This document shows positions 11,862 through 24,361 of a stretch of 64,000 bases of DNA, in pieces. Each line of letters starts with the position of its first letter. Position 1 is the first letter of the stretch. A program made the translations under genes and the position numbers. The notes beneath the pieces are model-generated. The model saw nothing but the letters and a program-made list of their open reading frames with translations. It was not told the DNA's origin and made no database searches. Source of the DNA: Oryza sativa Japonica Group. Lineage: Eukaryota; Streptophyta; Magnoliopsida; Poales; Poaceae. Where the stretch lies: positions 21,498,501-21,562,500 of the forward strand of contig NC_089046.1 of assembly GCF_034140825.1 (NCBI RefSeq), in the 5' to 3' direction.

Positions 11862-14800
11862 ATGAGCGCCGCCGCGGAGGGGAGGCCGCCGGCGGCGGCG
11901 GCGGCGGGTGAGATGGTGCGGGAGGCCACCGCGTGGTGCGCGCTGCACGGGCTCGTCGTCGGCGACCGCGCCGACCCTGTAACGCCTCTTCTCCTCCTAA
12001 TTTGGTTTCACAAATCGCAAGCGCCTCCCTCTCGCCTCCATGGAGAGGTTGGGATCTGTTCTTGGATCGGCTAAGGATAGTTTTACCAAGATCGAGCTAT
12101 AGGTTGGACTCGTGATTCTTTCACGGTTTGAGTAGTTACTGGTGAAGTATACATGAGTAGCAGTGTAGCACTGTGAGTGGCTGAGAGTTTACTAATAATT
12201 TTGTTTCATCGCACCTCTTGATTACTGATAATTTCCTATACAGATGATGTAGGAAACACAGAAATATATGTCTGCAATTTTGTTTCCGAAAGAGCAACCA
12301 TAATTGTCGGGAAAAGTACATGAGATGTTATAACATTCTCTTTGATTCAGCTATCTTGAAAAACCACTACTTTGTTTATAGTACCCAATTTCTTCGGTAA
12401 AACCACTACTTTGTTTCTTGGACTTCTTAGGTTACTTTGTTTTGGTTTAGGTAGCGCATTTCTGCATTTCACTCTTGGTTTGGCTGTGCTTAATGTCTTT
12501 TGGCAGAATGGTAGTACTAGATACAGAAAACATGGTTGCCTCAGAATCAACTGTTGAGTAATATAGTGAAATTTTGTGGTAAACCTTCATGCGATGAACT
12601 GAATTGAGGTGTTTGAAAAGCATTTGTCCTGATTATAACATTGTCATTGATCTCTTTCAGCGATCTGGAACAGTCCCCGGCGTTGGTTTGGTTCATGCTC
12701 CTTTCTCTCTGCTCCCAACGCATCTTCCAGAATCTCATTGGAGGCAGGCGTGCGAGTTGGCTCCTATTTTTAACGAGCTTGTGGATCGTGTTAGCTTGGA
12801 CGGGGACTTCTTGCAAGATTCTTTGTCTAAGTAAGTGTCTTTGCGATTAGTTTCTTCATATTTTCATTCACGTTTCTGCTTGAAAGTTCAAATGGAATGT
12901 CTAGTTTTGAGTACAAGTTGACCACCCATGCAAAAACTCTGAACTTCTAAGGAACCACTGCACTTGCAATTATTGATATTGGATCAACTGCTATTTCAGA
13001 ACAAAGCAAGTTGACGATTTCACTTCTAGGCTGTTAGAGATTCATAGGAAGATGATGGAAATAAATAAGGAGGAGGTGCTTCACCTGAGCTAGTTACATT
13101 AATATTATTATTATTCCATTTTTTGGTACTGTCCTTGTAATCTGATGCTAATAATTGCTATATCAGAATATCCGGTTGGGGTTGCATCGGTCAGACTATA
13201 TGCTTGATTCAGAGACCAATTCTCTTCTTCAAATAGAGCTCAACACTATTTCAGCATCTTTCCCTGGGCTTGGTTCCTTAGTAAGTGAGCTTCACAGGTA
13301 AAATCTAACAATCAATATATTTAGTAGAGCTATACTGCTATGTTTTAATGTGCTGGCATTCTACATGTTATGAGAACTCTGCCTTGAGATAAAATGGAAG
13401 GTGGCATGCACATGGTTTCTATGTTTGAATATATGTTTTCAATGCTGTTTAAAAAAGAATGCCACGTTGTACTTCACTGTTAAAAAATGGCTTAATATAT
13501 ATTTAAATACAGATGTTTAGGAACTTCTAACTAGATTTACACATTGCAGAGCTGTATTCCTTTTTCTGTGCACCTGATATTTAAATATGCTCCAGTATTC
13601 AAAACGAATGTCCTGTGTCCTCATTAGTTGACTAGGTATTGCAGCCATACCACTGATATTGGTATGCAATATCAAATTTGTAATCGTAATGAGATTATAT
13701 GTAAGATATATATAGTGCATCTTCTGCATCCCTCTCTAGTACTCAACTTTCTTAAGAAGGTACAGCACTAAAGATTTCCTTCAAGTGCTGTAGTGCTCCA
13801 ACTTCCATGCCAGTGAAAGAAAATTGAGGAACTTTCTCCCTAGTTTCTTTCATAAAGTAGGAGTAACTTTCATTTGTTACCTCTGAATATTTTCTCCCTA
13901 TCAATGTGCAGCATTACCATTGGGTCATCAATATGATGAATACCAACCGAGTGTTCACTAATTGCCATGCAGGACCTTAATTGATCAGTATGGACACTTA
14001 TTTTGTCTAGACTCCAAGAGGGTTCCTGGAAATGAGGCAAGCAGTCAATTTGCTAAAGCATTGGCCAGAGCATGGGATGAGTTTAATGTTGACAGGTTTG
14101 GTATGCTCTACATGGATCATGCATATTATATAGTTATTATCACTGAGCATTAACTGACATTATCTTTTCACAAATTGCTCAGTGCTGTAATTATGATGAT
14201 TGTTCAGCCCGAAGAAAGAAATATGTATGACCAGTACTGGCTCGCCAAACATTTGAAGGAATCATATCCTTTTATGCTCTTTTTATCTTCTACCTGGTAC
14301 TTTTTCTAGTATGCAGAAACTTAATTGGACTACCGTACTTTCTTGCTTTCCTGTAAATAACCTAGAGCCCACTTTGTGCTGTCCTTTTGTTTTTGCATTA
14401 TAACTAAAGTTTAGTACCCACTATACTTGCTTGTCTCCAATATGGTGCCCAAGAACTTGCTTTGCAGTTTGTCTGCTAGGCTCACTAAAATGTTTGATAC
14501 TCTTTGGGCATTGTTTCAAGGGTTTGGCAAGCATTTGTTTTCTAAAATTTTATATTCTATTAGAGGTCCAAACATAAAATTTACACTCCCTTAACAATTC
14601 ATTACACATGGCATAACGACTATCAGGAAAACTTTGTCAGAGGTAGAGGCTGAAGGCCACGTTCTCCCAGATGGAACACTTGTCATGTGCGTATCCATAT
14701 GTGTAAAAATGATGGCTTACTGATTTTTTTACTTACCATATGAAGGATTTCTGTAACCTTGCAGTGTGTTCATTAATTATTATTTTTTTGTTTTGAAAAA

Positions 14801-16230
14801 TGCAGAGATGGCAAGACAGTTTCTGTGGTGTACTTCAGAGCTGGCTATACACCAAATGATTATCCTTCAGAAGCAGTATGTACATAACACAATTATTTGA
14901 TGTTTTAATAAAATGCATTATTTGATGTTCCTCCTAATAAAAATCAGTTGCCTGGAAAAAGAAGAATTTTGTTTGACCTAGTATTTGTTGTTTACATGTC
15001 TAAATGCTTCTATATTCTTCCAAAATTGTTGATGTAGTTTTCTGTTTTGTAAACAGGGTCAAACAGTGAAAGAAAAAATATATTTGCATGTTATGTTGGT
15101 TTTATTATCCGATGGCGATGACAAGTTTCTTCTATGTTGTAGGAATGGGCTGCAAGGCTATTGCTGGAACAATCATCTGCTGTAAAGTGCCCTTCGATAT
15201 CATACCATTTAGTGGGGACCAAGAAGATTCAACAAGAATTAGCAAGACCTAATGTTCTTGAAAGGTGATTTGATTTTTCAGTACCAAATGATAAAATGCA
15301 CCTGAATTTGCTGTCATATGAAGATACATAACTTCATATCCATCCGTATACTGTTAATACTATGCATGGATCAATTAGCATTCTTTGGTACAGATCAAAA
15401 GTGTCATGTTCTTTTTCCTAACCATTATCTATTCCTTCTATAGGTTTCTTGAAAACAAGGAGGAAATCACAAAGATCCGTAAATGCTTTGCAGGACTATG
15501 GAGCTTGGATGATGAAGAGATTGTGAAATCCGCAATCCAAAAACCCGAGTTGTTTGTCTTGAAGCCCCAACGTGAAGGCGGAGGTTAGTTTCTACAATAA
15601 TGTCACCATTTTTTCAATCCATTTGCTATAATTTGTGTAGATAGCGTTTCCTTTGTATGACCTTATCTATACTGTACTGTAAATATCAATGATCAATGGA
15701 TGATGACCCTAAGCAGTCTTTCTCCAAAAACATAACTATTATTTTTTCTTACTAGTTGGTCTTTCTCCAAATCCTACACTACCTTTCTCAATAATTACGC
15801 TATTTATATGCAGGGAACAACATATACGGTATTGATGTACGAGAGACTTTGATCAGACTCCAGAAGGAAGGAGGGGATGCGCTTGCAGCCTACATACTGA
15901 TGCAAAGAATCTTCCCAAAAGCCTCTCTCTCTAATCTGGTTCGTGGTGGTGTTTGCCATGAGGCCCTCACAATATCTGAGCTTGGAATTTATGGTGCTTA
16001 CTTGCGGTAAGATTCCCAATCTCACATACTTGCGGTAAGGTCAATGCTTTGATCTGACTAACTAAGAGTTCACTACTCTTATCTCTAATCCCAGGAACAA
16101 TGATAAGGTGGTTATGAATGAACAGAGTGGTTACTTGATGCGGACAAAAGTTTCATCGTCAGATGAAGGTGGCGTTGCTGCAGGATTTGCTGTTTTGGAT
16201 AGTTTGTACTTAACCGACAAGGCGATGTAG
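11862..16230 (+). CDS. GSH2: Glutathione synthetase (12 exons, 479 aa, cytosolic-type N-terminus)
   Basis: Joins gamma-glutamylcysteine and glycine with ATP to make glutathione. Exons: 11862-11978, 12661-12830, 13000-13075, 13167-13297, 13973-14095, 14183-14263, 14606-14686, 14806-14875, 15143-15264, 15444-15583, 15814-16006, 16095-16230; they sum to 480 codons with TAG. All introns are GT-AG except the one after exon 6, which is AT-AC (see separate entry). Family motifs are present: [15 protein letters not shown] (substrate strand), [29 protein letters not shown] (glycine-rich ATP loop) and [11 protein letters not shown] (lid loop). The N-terminus starts straight into the domain ([15 protein letters not shown]) with no obvious transit peptide, so a cytosolic form is likely, while some plant family members carry a plastid leader. 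An alternative upstream start cannot be excluded. No damage is seen. Confidence 0.95.
14264..14605 (+). other. U12-type AT-AC intron in the glutathione synthetase gene
   Basis: The 5' splice site reads ATATCCTTTT, the minor-spliceosome consensus. Near the 3' end CTCCCTTAAC matches the U12 branch-site consensus, and the intron ends in AC at 14604-14605, about 10 bases past the branch A. Joining the exons here restores the frame and gives [14 protein letters not shown], which fits the family; no GT donor in the region does so. Length is 342 bases. Confidence 0.9.
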
Positions 16231-17775
16231 ACATGATTGTTGAACATTTTCTCAGATTTAGCCTGCTCATTTCTGATGGACAGCAAATTCCAAAACAAGA
16301 ACACATTGTATCGTGTTTCAAGTGTACTATATGCTTGAAGCTGAGGAGCATTATAGGCTTATAGCTTCTCATCTGATTATTTCCTTGGGACGTTATGATA
16401 ATTATCCCTATTTATGCTCCCGATATGTAATTTTGTACTACAAGGTGGTGTCTTCAGTTGGCAGTTTACTTTAGATGTGGTGTTTGCAGTTTTTGAATGG
16501 CAATCCCAGTGATGTTCTGCTGTCTATATTACATATTAGTTTTCTTTGTAAAGACTGCTGCTTAAATAGGCACTTGTTTCCTCCGTCCCATAAAAAAAAA
16601 TCTAATCTAAACTACAAATCAAGACACGTGCGTGTCTTGATTTGTATTTAGAATTGAACTTTTGGGACAGAGGTTGGGACAAAATGGACTGCTTACATGG
16701 TATAATCGGCCGTTTAAGCAGCGTAAGGTTGAGGCACCACCGCACTAGTTTCTTATATGTGGCATTATAGAACTTCTTTCTAAAACTGTATCTAATTTAT
16801 ATAAAAAAAATTATGAACTACTACTGTTTGTGTGATAATTTCCTACTCAGGAAGTCAGGATTTTTTGAACATTAATGTATAAAATAAACAATTGGGAGAC
16901 TTCTCTAGTAGGATTTTGCATTTTTGGTACACTTCAGGGGAAATGTGCTAACGCTGGGAGGGGGCTGAGGGGCCAAAAACCAATTATAAGAAAATTTACC
17001 AGGGGTGTTTTTGTGAAAAGGATAGATGTGGCCTTGTTCGGTTCCTTGGGATTTAATCCTCAAGTGGAATATATCCAGGGAGGGATTGAGTGAATCCATC
17101 CCATGTCACTCAATCCCTATAGGGGTTGGAATCCCTTGCTATCTCTTATTCCCTCTCTTAAACCCCATGTTCGTTTTAGCTAGGGATTTTTGCTATCAAA
17201 ATATGATAAATCCCGTGGTTGCTCCTCCGAGCAGACCTGCTTTTGTTCTATCAGTCGGCTATAATCAGACCTGAATTACGTCAAAGCTTTCGTTTACAAT
17301 GGCTGTAACAAGCAGCTAATCTGAGCAGCGACGCTTCAAAGCTTGCCGGGACAGTATTGCAGATTAGAAGCACAGGAAAACAGTGATGGGTACAAAGAAA
17401 AAAAAGATGTCCACAATATCAAATATCACACATTTCACTGTGTGGGAGAACTCAGTTTAAACACATTCTTAGTAACTCAGATAAATCACAAACTAAACAG
17501 GTTTATGAGTGGAATGAGCTGAGCAGCAGGAGACACTATAATGATGCCCTGACTTTCATCATGCTGTCTGAAGCAATAAATCTTCAGGAACCTCAGAAAA
17601 TTGCTACCATCAAATAAATTATCTGGAATATCCCTACCAGTCGATTTCAAGGAACCTACAAAGCACAATGAGTAAACATCAGCTTTCCTATCTCATAAAC
17701 AGATAAAAGGAAACAAAACTTGAGATGATTGAATTTTCAGAAGATGCAGAAATCATGTATAACAGATGGGAAACT
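16231..17775. other. Spacer with MITE fragments
   Basis: 3' UTR of the glutathione synthetase gene, then a short Stowaway-like hairpin (16579-16672). A segment beginning GGCCTTGTTCGGTT at 17032 looks like a transposon terminus. A 60-codon minus-strand frame at 17486-17668 has no recognisable similarity. No gene is supported. Confidence 0.4.
16579..16672. mobile_element. Short Stowaway-like hairpin element
   Basis: Starts CCTCCGTCCCATAAAA and ends TTTTGGGACAGAGG, the degenerate Stowaway termini. The centre is a perfect palindrome, CAAGACACGTGCGTGTCTTG with flanks. No intact TA duplication is visible, so this is a decayed or internally deleted copy. Confidence 0.6.
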
Positions 17776-18151
17776 ATTCTAATCCCTCGAGGGGATGTTT
17801 CCTCGTTTGATCAAAAACTATCTAAACGGTTATGAAAAATTCTGGAAAAAATTGACAACATTCATACAACACATATATACAACTTCACAAAATCTTAAAT
17901 CCAGACTCAACTCACACGTCGAGATATAAAAAAGACAAATTCAGCGTATGAATAGTAGCGTACTGTTTATATCTAAATTTGTCTTTTTTGTTTCTCGATG
18001 TGTAGATCGAATTTGAACATGAATTTTGGTGGACTAGTAGGTATCATTATACTCTACATTGTCAATTTTTTTTAGAATTTTTCACAACTATTTGCATCGA
18101 ATTTGGAAGAAAAAAGTATACGAGGGGATATCCCCCTTGAGGGATTAGAAT
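17776..18151. mobile_element. Fold-back MITE, about 376 bp
   Basis: Nearly the whole element is an imperfect inverted repeat. It begins ATTCTAATCCCTCGAGGGG and ends CCCTTGAGGGATTAGAAT. Arms pair through AAAATTCTGGAAAAAATTGA with TCAATTTTTTTTAGAATTTT, and through GACGAGATAT-type words around a short loop near 17955. The target duplication is not clear and the family was not assigned. Confidence 0.65.
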
Positions 18152-18754
18152 CCACTCCCTATAACAGATAGATATATATAACAGATAGATATATGGCCAA
18201 TGCAGAAAAGACTTCAACATGAGTTCTCAAAAAATCTAGAACCATAAAACATACATATCTATCATACAGTACCAATCTTGGTCTTCAGGTAGAACTAGTT
18301 CTTGGTGAATCTAAGACAGGGAAATCAATTGAAGGGTACAATATATAACTTGCACCTATTGTTGCTAGGATGAAGTATATGGTGCTTTCCTTTCTTTTCG
18401 ACTAAAAATAGATAAAATTGTACATCCTAAAAACAGTAACACTAGATGTATTTGAATACAACTAGCAGCACACTAAATTGGTTCAAACACCGTGACAATC
18501 TGAAGTTTGAGCAAGAGCTAGCTATAGATAAACACAGAGGATCCTAATCCAGTACAAATCTAATTGATTAATCAAATATATATCACAATAAACTAATGAC
18601 TAATAAAAAACAACTCTTATTAGCACTTCAGTGCTCCTGCTGATTGGCCCTGGACAGGTATATGTATGCTAGTTTCACTTTGATGCTATTAAGCTTCATG
18701 TCTTTCTTGACACCTTATTACCAGCAAATAAAAAAGAAAATCTATGCACTGCAA

Positions 18755-18945
18755 GTCTGCAACTATATCTATATGACTCTGAATTTCTTCAGATTTTGCA
18801 ATCTTGAGAAGAATAAGGTTCGAACCCTGCAACTTTGGAAAGTCCTCTGTACTGCACCTGCAACTACATGACTCTGAATTCCTTCAGATTTCGCAAACCT
18901 GCAACTGCAACTACATCTACATGACTCTGAATTTCATCAGGGTTT
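18755..18945. repeat. Three-fold short tandem repeat
   Basis: The phrase CATGACTCTGAATTTCTTCAG with a flanking GCAACTACATCTA occurs three times at spacings of about 65-80 bases. It lies just left of the leucine-rich-repeat gene fragment. Confidence 0.6.
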
Positions 18946-18997
18946 TGGCGAGTCTTGCAGAGATGCGATGATGACTTTCTGAATCTTTATCTCACAG

Positions 18998-19090
18998 GGC
19001 TGTCAGGGTGCACAGCGCTGAGGGAGCTGCACCTGGCGGAGAACAAGATCAGCGATGTGGAGGGGCTGCACCGGCTGCTGAAGCCGACGT
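18998..19090 (+). pseudogene. Leucine-rich-repeat gene fragment (about 30 codons)
   Basis: The stretch encodes a single repeat, CTALRELHLAENKISDVEGL, followed by HRLLK. This is the SDS22/dynein-light-chain type of leucine-rich repeat, in which each unit forms a strand and helix for protein binding. It is preceded by a splice-acceptor-like TTTATCTCACAG. The similarity stops abruptly and no other repeat units occur nearby, so this is a copied exon piece rather than a gene. The parent gene was not identified from sequence alone. Confidence 0.6.
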
Positions 19091-19135
19091 GGAGGGTGCC
19101 GACACTTCGAAGGCTACGGGCCAAGAACCAAGAGC

Positions 19136-19187
19136 CCTCTCCTCCTCCTCCTCCTCCTCTCCTCTCCTCTCCTCTCCTCTCCTCTCC
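19136..19187. repeat. CTCCT/CTC simple repeat
   Basis: Pyrimidine-only run of CTC triplets followed by CTCTC pentamers, 31 bases upstream of the putative first exon at 19218; a typical grass 5' UTR repeat. Confidence 0.85.
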
Positions 19188-19369
19188 GGCATCCAAGAAC
19201 CCTCCCGTGTCCCGGCCATGCCGCCGCCGGATCTGGAGCTGAATAAGCGGTCGGCGTCGGCGTCGGCGCCGGAGCACGACCAGACGGCCGGCCCCTACGG
19301 CACGGTGCGTGCGACGACGGGAAAGGGAGAAGAGAAGAAAACCCTAACTATAAATTTGAAAGAGGAGGG

Positions 19370-19858
19370 TGTTAGATAGATCTCCCTCCCCTTGAGCCCA
19401 ACGGCTCAAGGGGGCCTTGACCCGCGCCCTGATCGGGGGCGCCCAGCCCAATGGTTGGTGAGTCCCCGTCACACTGCGCAATATAAAAGGGGGTAGAGGC
19501 CGGGGCGGCATACGGTACGAGGTTCGCTGCCGCCGCAAGCTCCACCCCACAAACCCTAATCCGATCGAGAGGGGGCGCAGCCAGTGACGGGAAACGCCAC
19601 CGCCGCGCCACGCCTCATCGCCGGGACATCTACGACCGTCACGCCGCAGCAGTCATCGCCGTCGATCTCACCGGCGCCGCATCCGCGACAACCGCGCGAC
19701 GACGACGACGATGGCCGACGCTTCTTCATCCTCCAACACCTCAACCGGTCGGTCTATCTAAACCCTCTCCCTTTTCAATCTCTATTGTTCAATCATCAAC
19801 CCAAATAGAACCACCCGACCTAGATCTAATCTAGGTGATCCTAGAGCAAAGTTTAACA
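19370..19858. mobile_element. Solo LTR of an LTR retrotransposon (489 bp)
   Basis: Begins TGTTAGATAGATC and ends GTTTAACA, with the five-base duplication GAGGG on each side (19365-19369 and 19859-19863). It has an internal ATATAAAAGG promoter-like box near 19480. No internal region or second LTR is present, so it is a recombination remnant. Superfamily not assigned. Intact duplications suggest moderate age. Confidence 0.85.
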
Positions 19859-20039
19859 GAGGGGAGAGGGGATAAAGGAAGCGTGCTCACCGGAGAGAAG
19901 GTGGCGGCCGGAGGAGAGAGCCGTGCCGTCACCGTCGCCTCCAGGTCGCGCCACGCGCCGCCCCCACCGTCACGTCCGTGTCTTCGTTGCGCCGCCGCGA
20001 GGAATTTTTCTGCTCCTCTCGAGTAGATGATTTTTTCTC

Positions 20040-20200
20040 GGGCTTACAGAACAGGGAAACCCATGGTGGGCCGGGCTAAAATCCACGTTGGGACTTAACC
20101 GAACACATAATTTCGCATGGGCCGGGATTATTTCCTCGCCGGGGTGATCCACGGGGATTGGGCCCCGATCCCGGCCGTTCCCGGCCCAACCGAACAAGGC
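20040..20200. mobile_element. Terminal fragment of a DNA element
   Basis: GC-rich stretch with CCGGGATTATTTCC, GGGCCCCGATCCCGG and an end AACCGAACAAGGCC. That terminus is the reverse complement of GGCCTTGTTCGGTT at 17032-17045, a common rice transposon end. Flanks do not match, so the two ends may belong to different copies. Confidence 0.35.
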
Positions 20201-20719
20201 CTCACGGGCTTAACCCCAGAGGTAAGCCGTCCTTCTCCCCTTGAGCCGCGCGGTTCGCTTCGCAGATCGAGATCCTTCCACAACCGCCGGTCCCGGCCGC
20301 CGCCGCCGCCGCTCCCGGCCACCGCCGGCCGATCTCTCCGCTCCCGCACCGCGCGTTGCTGCCGGGGACCATCGTCACCTTCTTCCACCAGATCGGACCC
20401 GAGGACGCCAGCCGTGACCTCCCCTCCCCGGCCTTCCTCCCCGGCGGCGATTCGGTGAGTTTCTAGGCGAATGCCACGCGAAAATCCCCCCTCCCTCCCT
20501 GTCTAGATTTCTCCTACGTTCTAGGGAATGTTCGGATCGAGTTTATATCAGGGAGTATGTGGATCAAGGTCGTCACCTGTTTCGATTGTATTCTTCTAGG
20601 ATTTTCCCGATCTATAATATGTGCTACCTGCATAGGGCATCACTACTTAGTCCAGTAACAAATCTGACCTCTAGTGCTGCTGTCATATTACTGTGTAACT
20701 AGTCAAGTTCAACTGCATC

Positions 20720-23260
20720 CAGTGGCGGAGCCAGGACTCAAACCCTGTGGGGTCAAGGCTGATACATAACAATGGCTTCAAGTAACATAGTGAAAATAAT
20801 TACTAAATCAGAGTTCATTTCTACGGTTACAGAGCTCCTTTTTACGGGTTTTCATCCCTTGATATCGGTTCATGATGGTATCAGTAGTGATATTTTGAAA
20901 CACATCACTTTCAACATAGGCAATCATGCAATGATATAAGAAAGTATTGCCTATTCTATTGCGCAAATCAGACTTGATATACTTCATAGCAGAAAAAACT
21001 CTCTCGACTGATGCTGTGGCGACGGGTAGAATTAATACCAGCTTCAATAACAAAAACACCAAATGATAAGAAGTGTGTTTCTTTTTTTCAACTAATTTCT
21101 TGCACAGATCAGCAAGCCCTTTCAGATTGCAGAATCTTGAATCATCACGAATATTCTCAACAAAATTTTCAAGTTGGCAACCAAGCTCTTCAATCTTGTG
21201 TTCACTGTCAAAATCATCAGGATACAATCGAGCCATTTCTAGTATTTTGTCCTTGTCAAAGTTAAGAGAATGAATCAGCAGGATCCAAACAAGCCACACC
21301 AAGTAGTAACACAGTGCTGCTCTCACTAAAACGGTCATTAAGCTCAACACGTAATAGGTCAATAACAGCGTAAATGACACTCTGGTAGTAATCCTCATTT
21401 GATATGCCATCAACTTGAGCTTTCCGCTTTGATTTTGATCCCCGAGGAACATGCATGTCATCCATGTCAGGAAGTTCAATATCATGCTGGATGCAAAAGT
21501 CAATAACCTTATTGAACATACCTTCCCAACCATCATTTCTCAGGTCTTGTAGTCTTCTCTTAGTTGTGCCCAGATATGAAATAGCTTTCACAATATCTTG
21601 GTCCTTTTTTTTGCAAGGCTATGTTCAAATCATTAGTTATTCCAAGTATAACCTTCATTAAGTGCAGCATAAAAGAAAAATCAAATGTCTGTATGGCATC
21701 CAACACCCCTTTTGCCTTAAGCCTATCAACAGCTTTAGAGCCATTGTGTGCAATGTCATCAATAACTTCAACTACCGAAGGAAACATAACAATCATATTC
21801 AGCAGGGAATTAAAATGAGAGCCCCATCTAGTATCACCAGCTCTTTTAAGGCCAAGTTCTTGATTTAGACCACGTCCTGTTCCAAGTTCACCCAATTGCA
21901 ATGCCTCTTCAACTATCTTTGCTTGTTTTTCCTAAAGCATATCCCTGTTCTTGAATGAACCTCCAATAGTGGCCAATATAACATTAAGCCACTCAAAAAG
22001 AAACACAACATCTTCATGATTTTTGGCAACTGCAACTAGTGTCAATTGGAGTTGATGAGCAAAACAATGTATGCTATGAGCAGATATAGAATCTTGCATG
22101 ATTAAAGTTTTCAAACCATTTAGATGCCCTTGCATATTACTTGCTCCGTCATAACCTTGGCCACGGATTCGAGAGGGACTAAGTGAATTATTTCCAAGAA
22201 CAAAATAAACAACTTCCTTTAGCGCAATAGCAGTTGTTTGAGTAACATGAGCAAGCCCAATAAGCCGCTCCACCAGAAACCCCCTTCTATCAACATATCG
22301 TATAACAAGAGCCATTTATTCCTTGTGTGATACATCACGGGACTCATCAACCAATATAGCAAAGTACTCATCTCCAAGATCTTCTATGATAGCTTTAAGT
22401 GTTTCCTCAGCACAAGCTCTCACAATATCTCTTTGGATTTCAGGAGCAACCAATTTGAAGTTCTTGGGAGCATTTTTAAGAACAACAGCACCCACTTCTG
22501 TAGAGCATTCTGCATACCATTAATAAAAAGTAAGGAAATTTCCCTTCCTCTTAGAAGATTCACTTTCATCATGATCTCTAAATGGCAAACCCAAAGTCAG
22601 AAGCAATCTTGCAATATCAATGGATGCTGTTAAACTAATCATGTACTCCATCTTACCTTTCTTTTCTTGCTTAACAATATTAGATCGAATAGACTGTTGT
22701 TGGTTCATGAGATCATCACATCTCTTCACATTCTGATTATGAACACTAGAAGGGCCACCAATATGAATTTTGAACCTATCGAATTTCCAAGTTCTAAACC
22801 CCTGAGTTGAAAATGCATCTCCTCCACCATGCCCTAGAGTTTCATTTTTAAACAAATAGCAACAAAGACAGTATGATGCATCTTCTACTATACTGTACTC
22901 CAACCAATTACTAAATGTCTTAAACCAATCTGGATTAAAACGACGCATACACCCACTCATATCTTTTTGGGAGAACTTATGATCTGGAGTCTGAAATGGA
23001 CCTCTTTGGAGGTAAGCTCTTCTCACCTCGTCACGAACATTCACATTATACTGTGAAATTGGCTTTCTTAGTGCAAGATCTGCTGGAAGATTAGACAAAT
23101 CAACTTTATCTTCTGTAAATGGTGCCATATCCACTGCATTTATGTTCTCCAAATCAGCTTCATCTTGCATTTCTTCTCCTTCCTCTTCATTTATAGGTGA
23201 ATCTTGAGAAGTTGAGGTGTTTGATTTTGCTTGAGGGATTAGAATTAGTCTGACTACCAT
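20720..23260 (-). mobile_element. Decayed hAT-type DNA transposon (TTF zinc finger / DUF4371 / hAT dimerisation transposase)
   Basis: Minus-strand frames in order 23260-22520, 22315-21932, 21901-21560, 21591-21262 and 21536-20808 give pieces of one transposase. The N-terminal TTF-type zinc finger region shows YCLCCYLFKNE. The middle has GQGYDGASNMQG and IHCFAHQLQLTL, typical of ZMYM1/DUF4371-like transposases. The C-terminal hAT dimerisation motif is PVATASVERVFSAMKYIKS. A stop replaces the codon just before MALVIRYVDRRG, another follows GGSFKNRDML, and there are at least two frameshifts, so the enzyme is dead. One terminus, CAGTGGCGGAGCCAGGA, is visible at 20720. I could not find the opposite end near 23260-23280, so the copy may be 5'-truncated. 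It lies in an intron of the host gene at 19218-24548. Confidence 0.8.
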
Positions 23261-24361
23261 TTCAAATTCAATTCTATGCAGGCATTAGGCAGCTCATTTC
23301 AATTGATGGCCACCAACAGAATGGACTTGGACCAGGCAGGGCATCTAAACCGCCATAAAAAAGGTGCAAACAAGTCCTTTGTACATCTGTTTTTTAAAAG
23401 CCACATACATAGTAGTTGTTGATTTATTTATTTTATGTGCAGCAAGGACTTTCTATAGCTATGACTTGTACATTGATAAGAAGTTAGGTTTGGAGGTTGA
23501 AGATGAGACCGTACCTATTATGCAGTTCAAAGCTAAGAACAAGCTTGTTTTTCTAGCTAAGCAAAGTAGCAAGAGACAAAATTCCGCTAAACTTAGCTTT
23601 GGACAACATCCTTTATCTACTTATGAAGTGGTGGGTTCCTGGTCAAATGTTTCGCTTCCCTTCTGTACAGAGGTATGCAAAAAGTTGATCCTATCTGTGA
23701 TAGAAGGAGTTAAAGCGAATCTTGAAGATGGCAACTGCTTTGAGAAATTTGATGAAAATAATCTCGTCGTCGGGCCTTCTGGAAAAGTAATGTTCAAACA
23801 TGTTAGATTTTTCCCTACTACCTATGAAACCAAAAGGGCAATGTGGAAAAACACTCCTCTTTGGAGAAAAGACCATCCCAAAGGATATCGAACATCTCCT
23901 TAGTCTTATCAAAAAACAAATAAAAGTGCTTCTTTACACTGTCCACCCTTCACTTGAATCCCACTCAGAGAGGATGGTGCTTCACAAAAATGTATGAGCA
24001 CATCAAATTCAAGATAACTGCCGCACAGAAGAATTTGATTCTGATGAGGGTTCCATATCATGAAAAATGGAGAATAATTGCAAATCAAAATGCTGTTCTT
24101 CACGAGACGATCAATTTCATATACAGCAATTATGGTTGCCTTCCTAAGTTCAATGAAAAAGGTGTACTTTATACTGAAATTGAAATTCAGCTACATGAGG
24201 CTGAAATGTTTCTGGACTTCATTCGCCACGGTACAGCTCACCGTCTCCAAAGAAACATAAGCTTGACACCACATCAGCATGAGCTCATACTTCTGGTGAT
24301 GTATCCTTTGTTGTTGCCACTACTTCAAGAAGCTATTCTGGATGTACTTGGAGAGCCAGAG

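Noticed and set aside
17032-20200. One 3.2-kb transposon bounded by GGCCTTGTTCGGTT and AACCGAACAAGGCC
   Set aside because: Inverted similarity stops after 14 bases and no flanking duplication is seen; kept only as a possibility.
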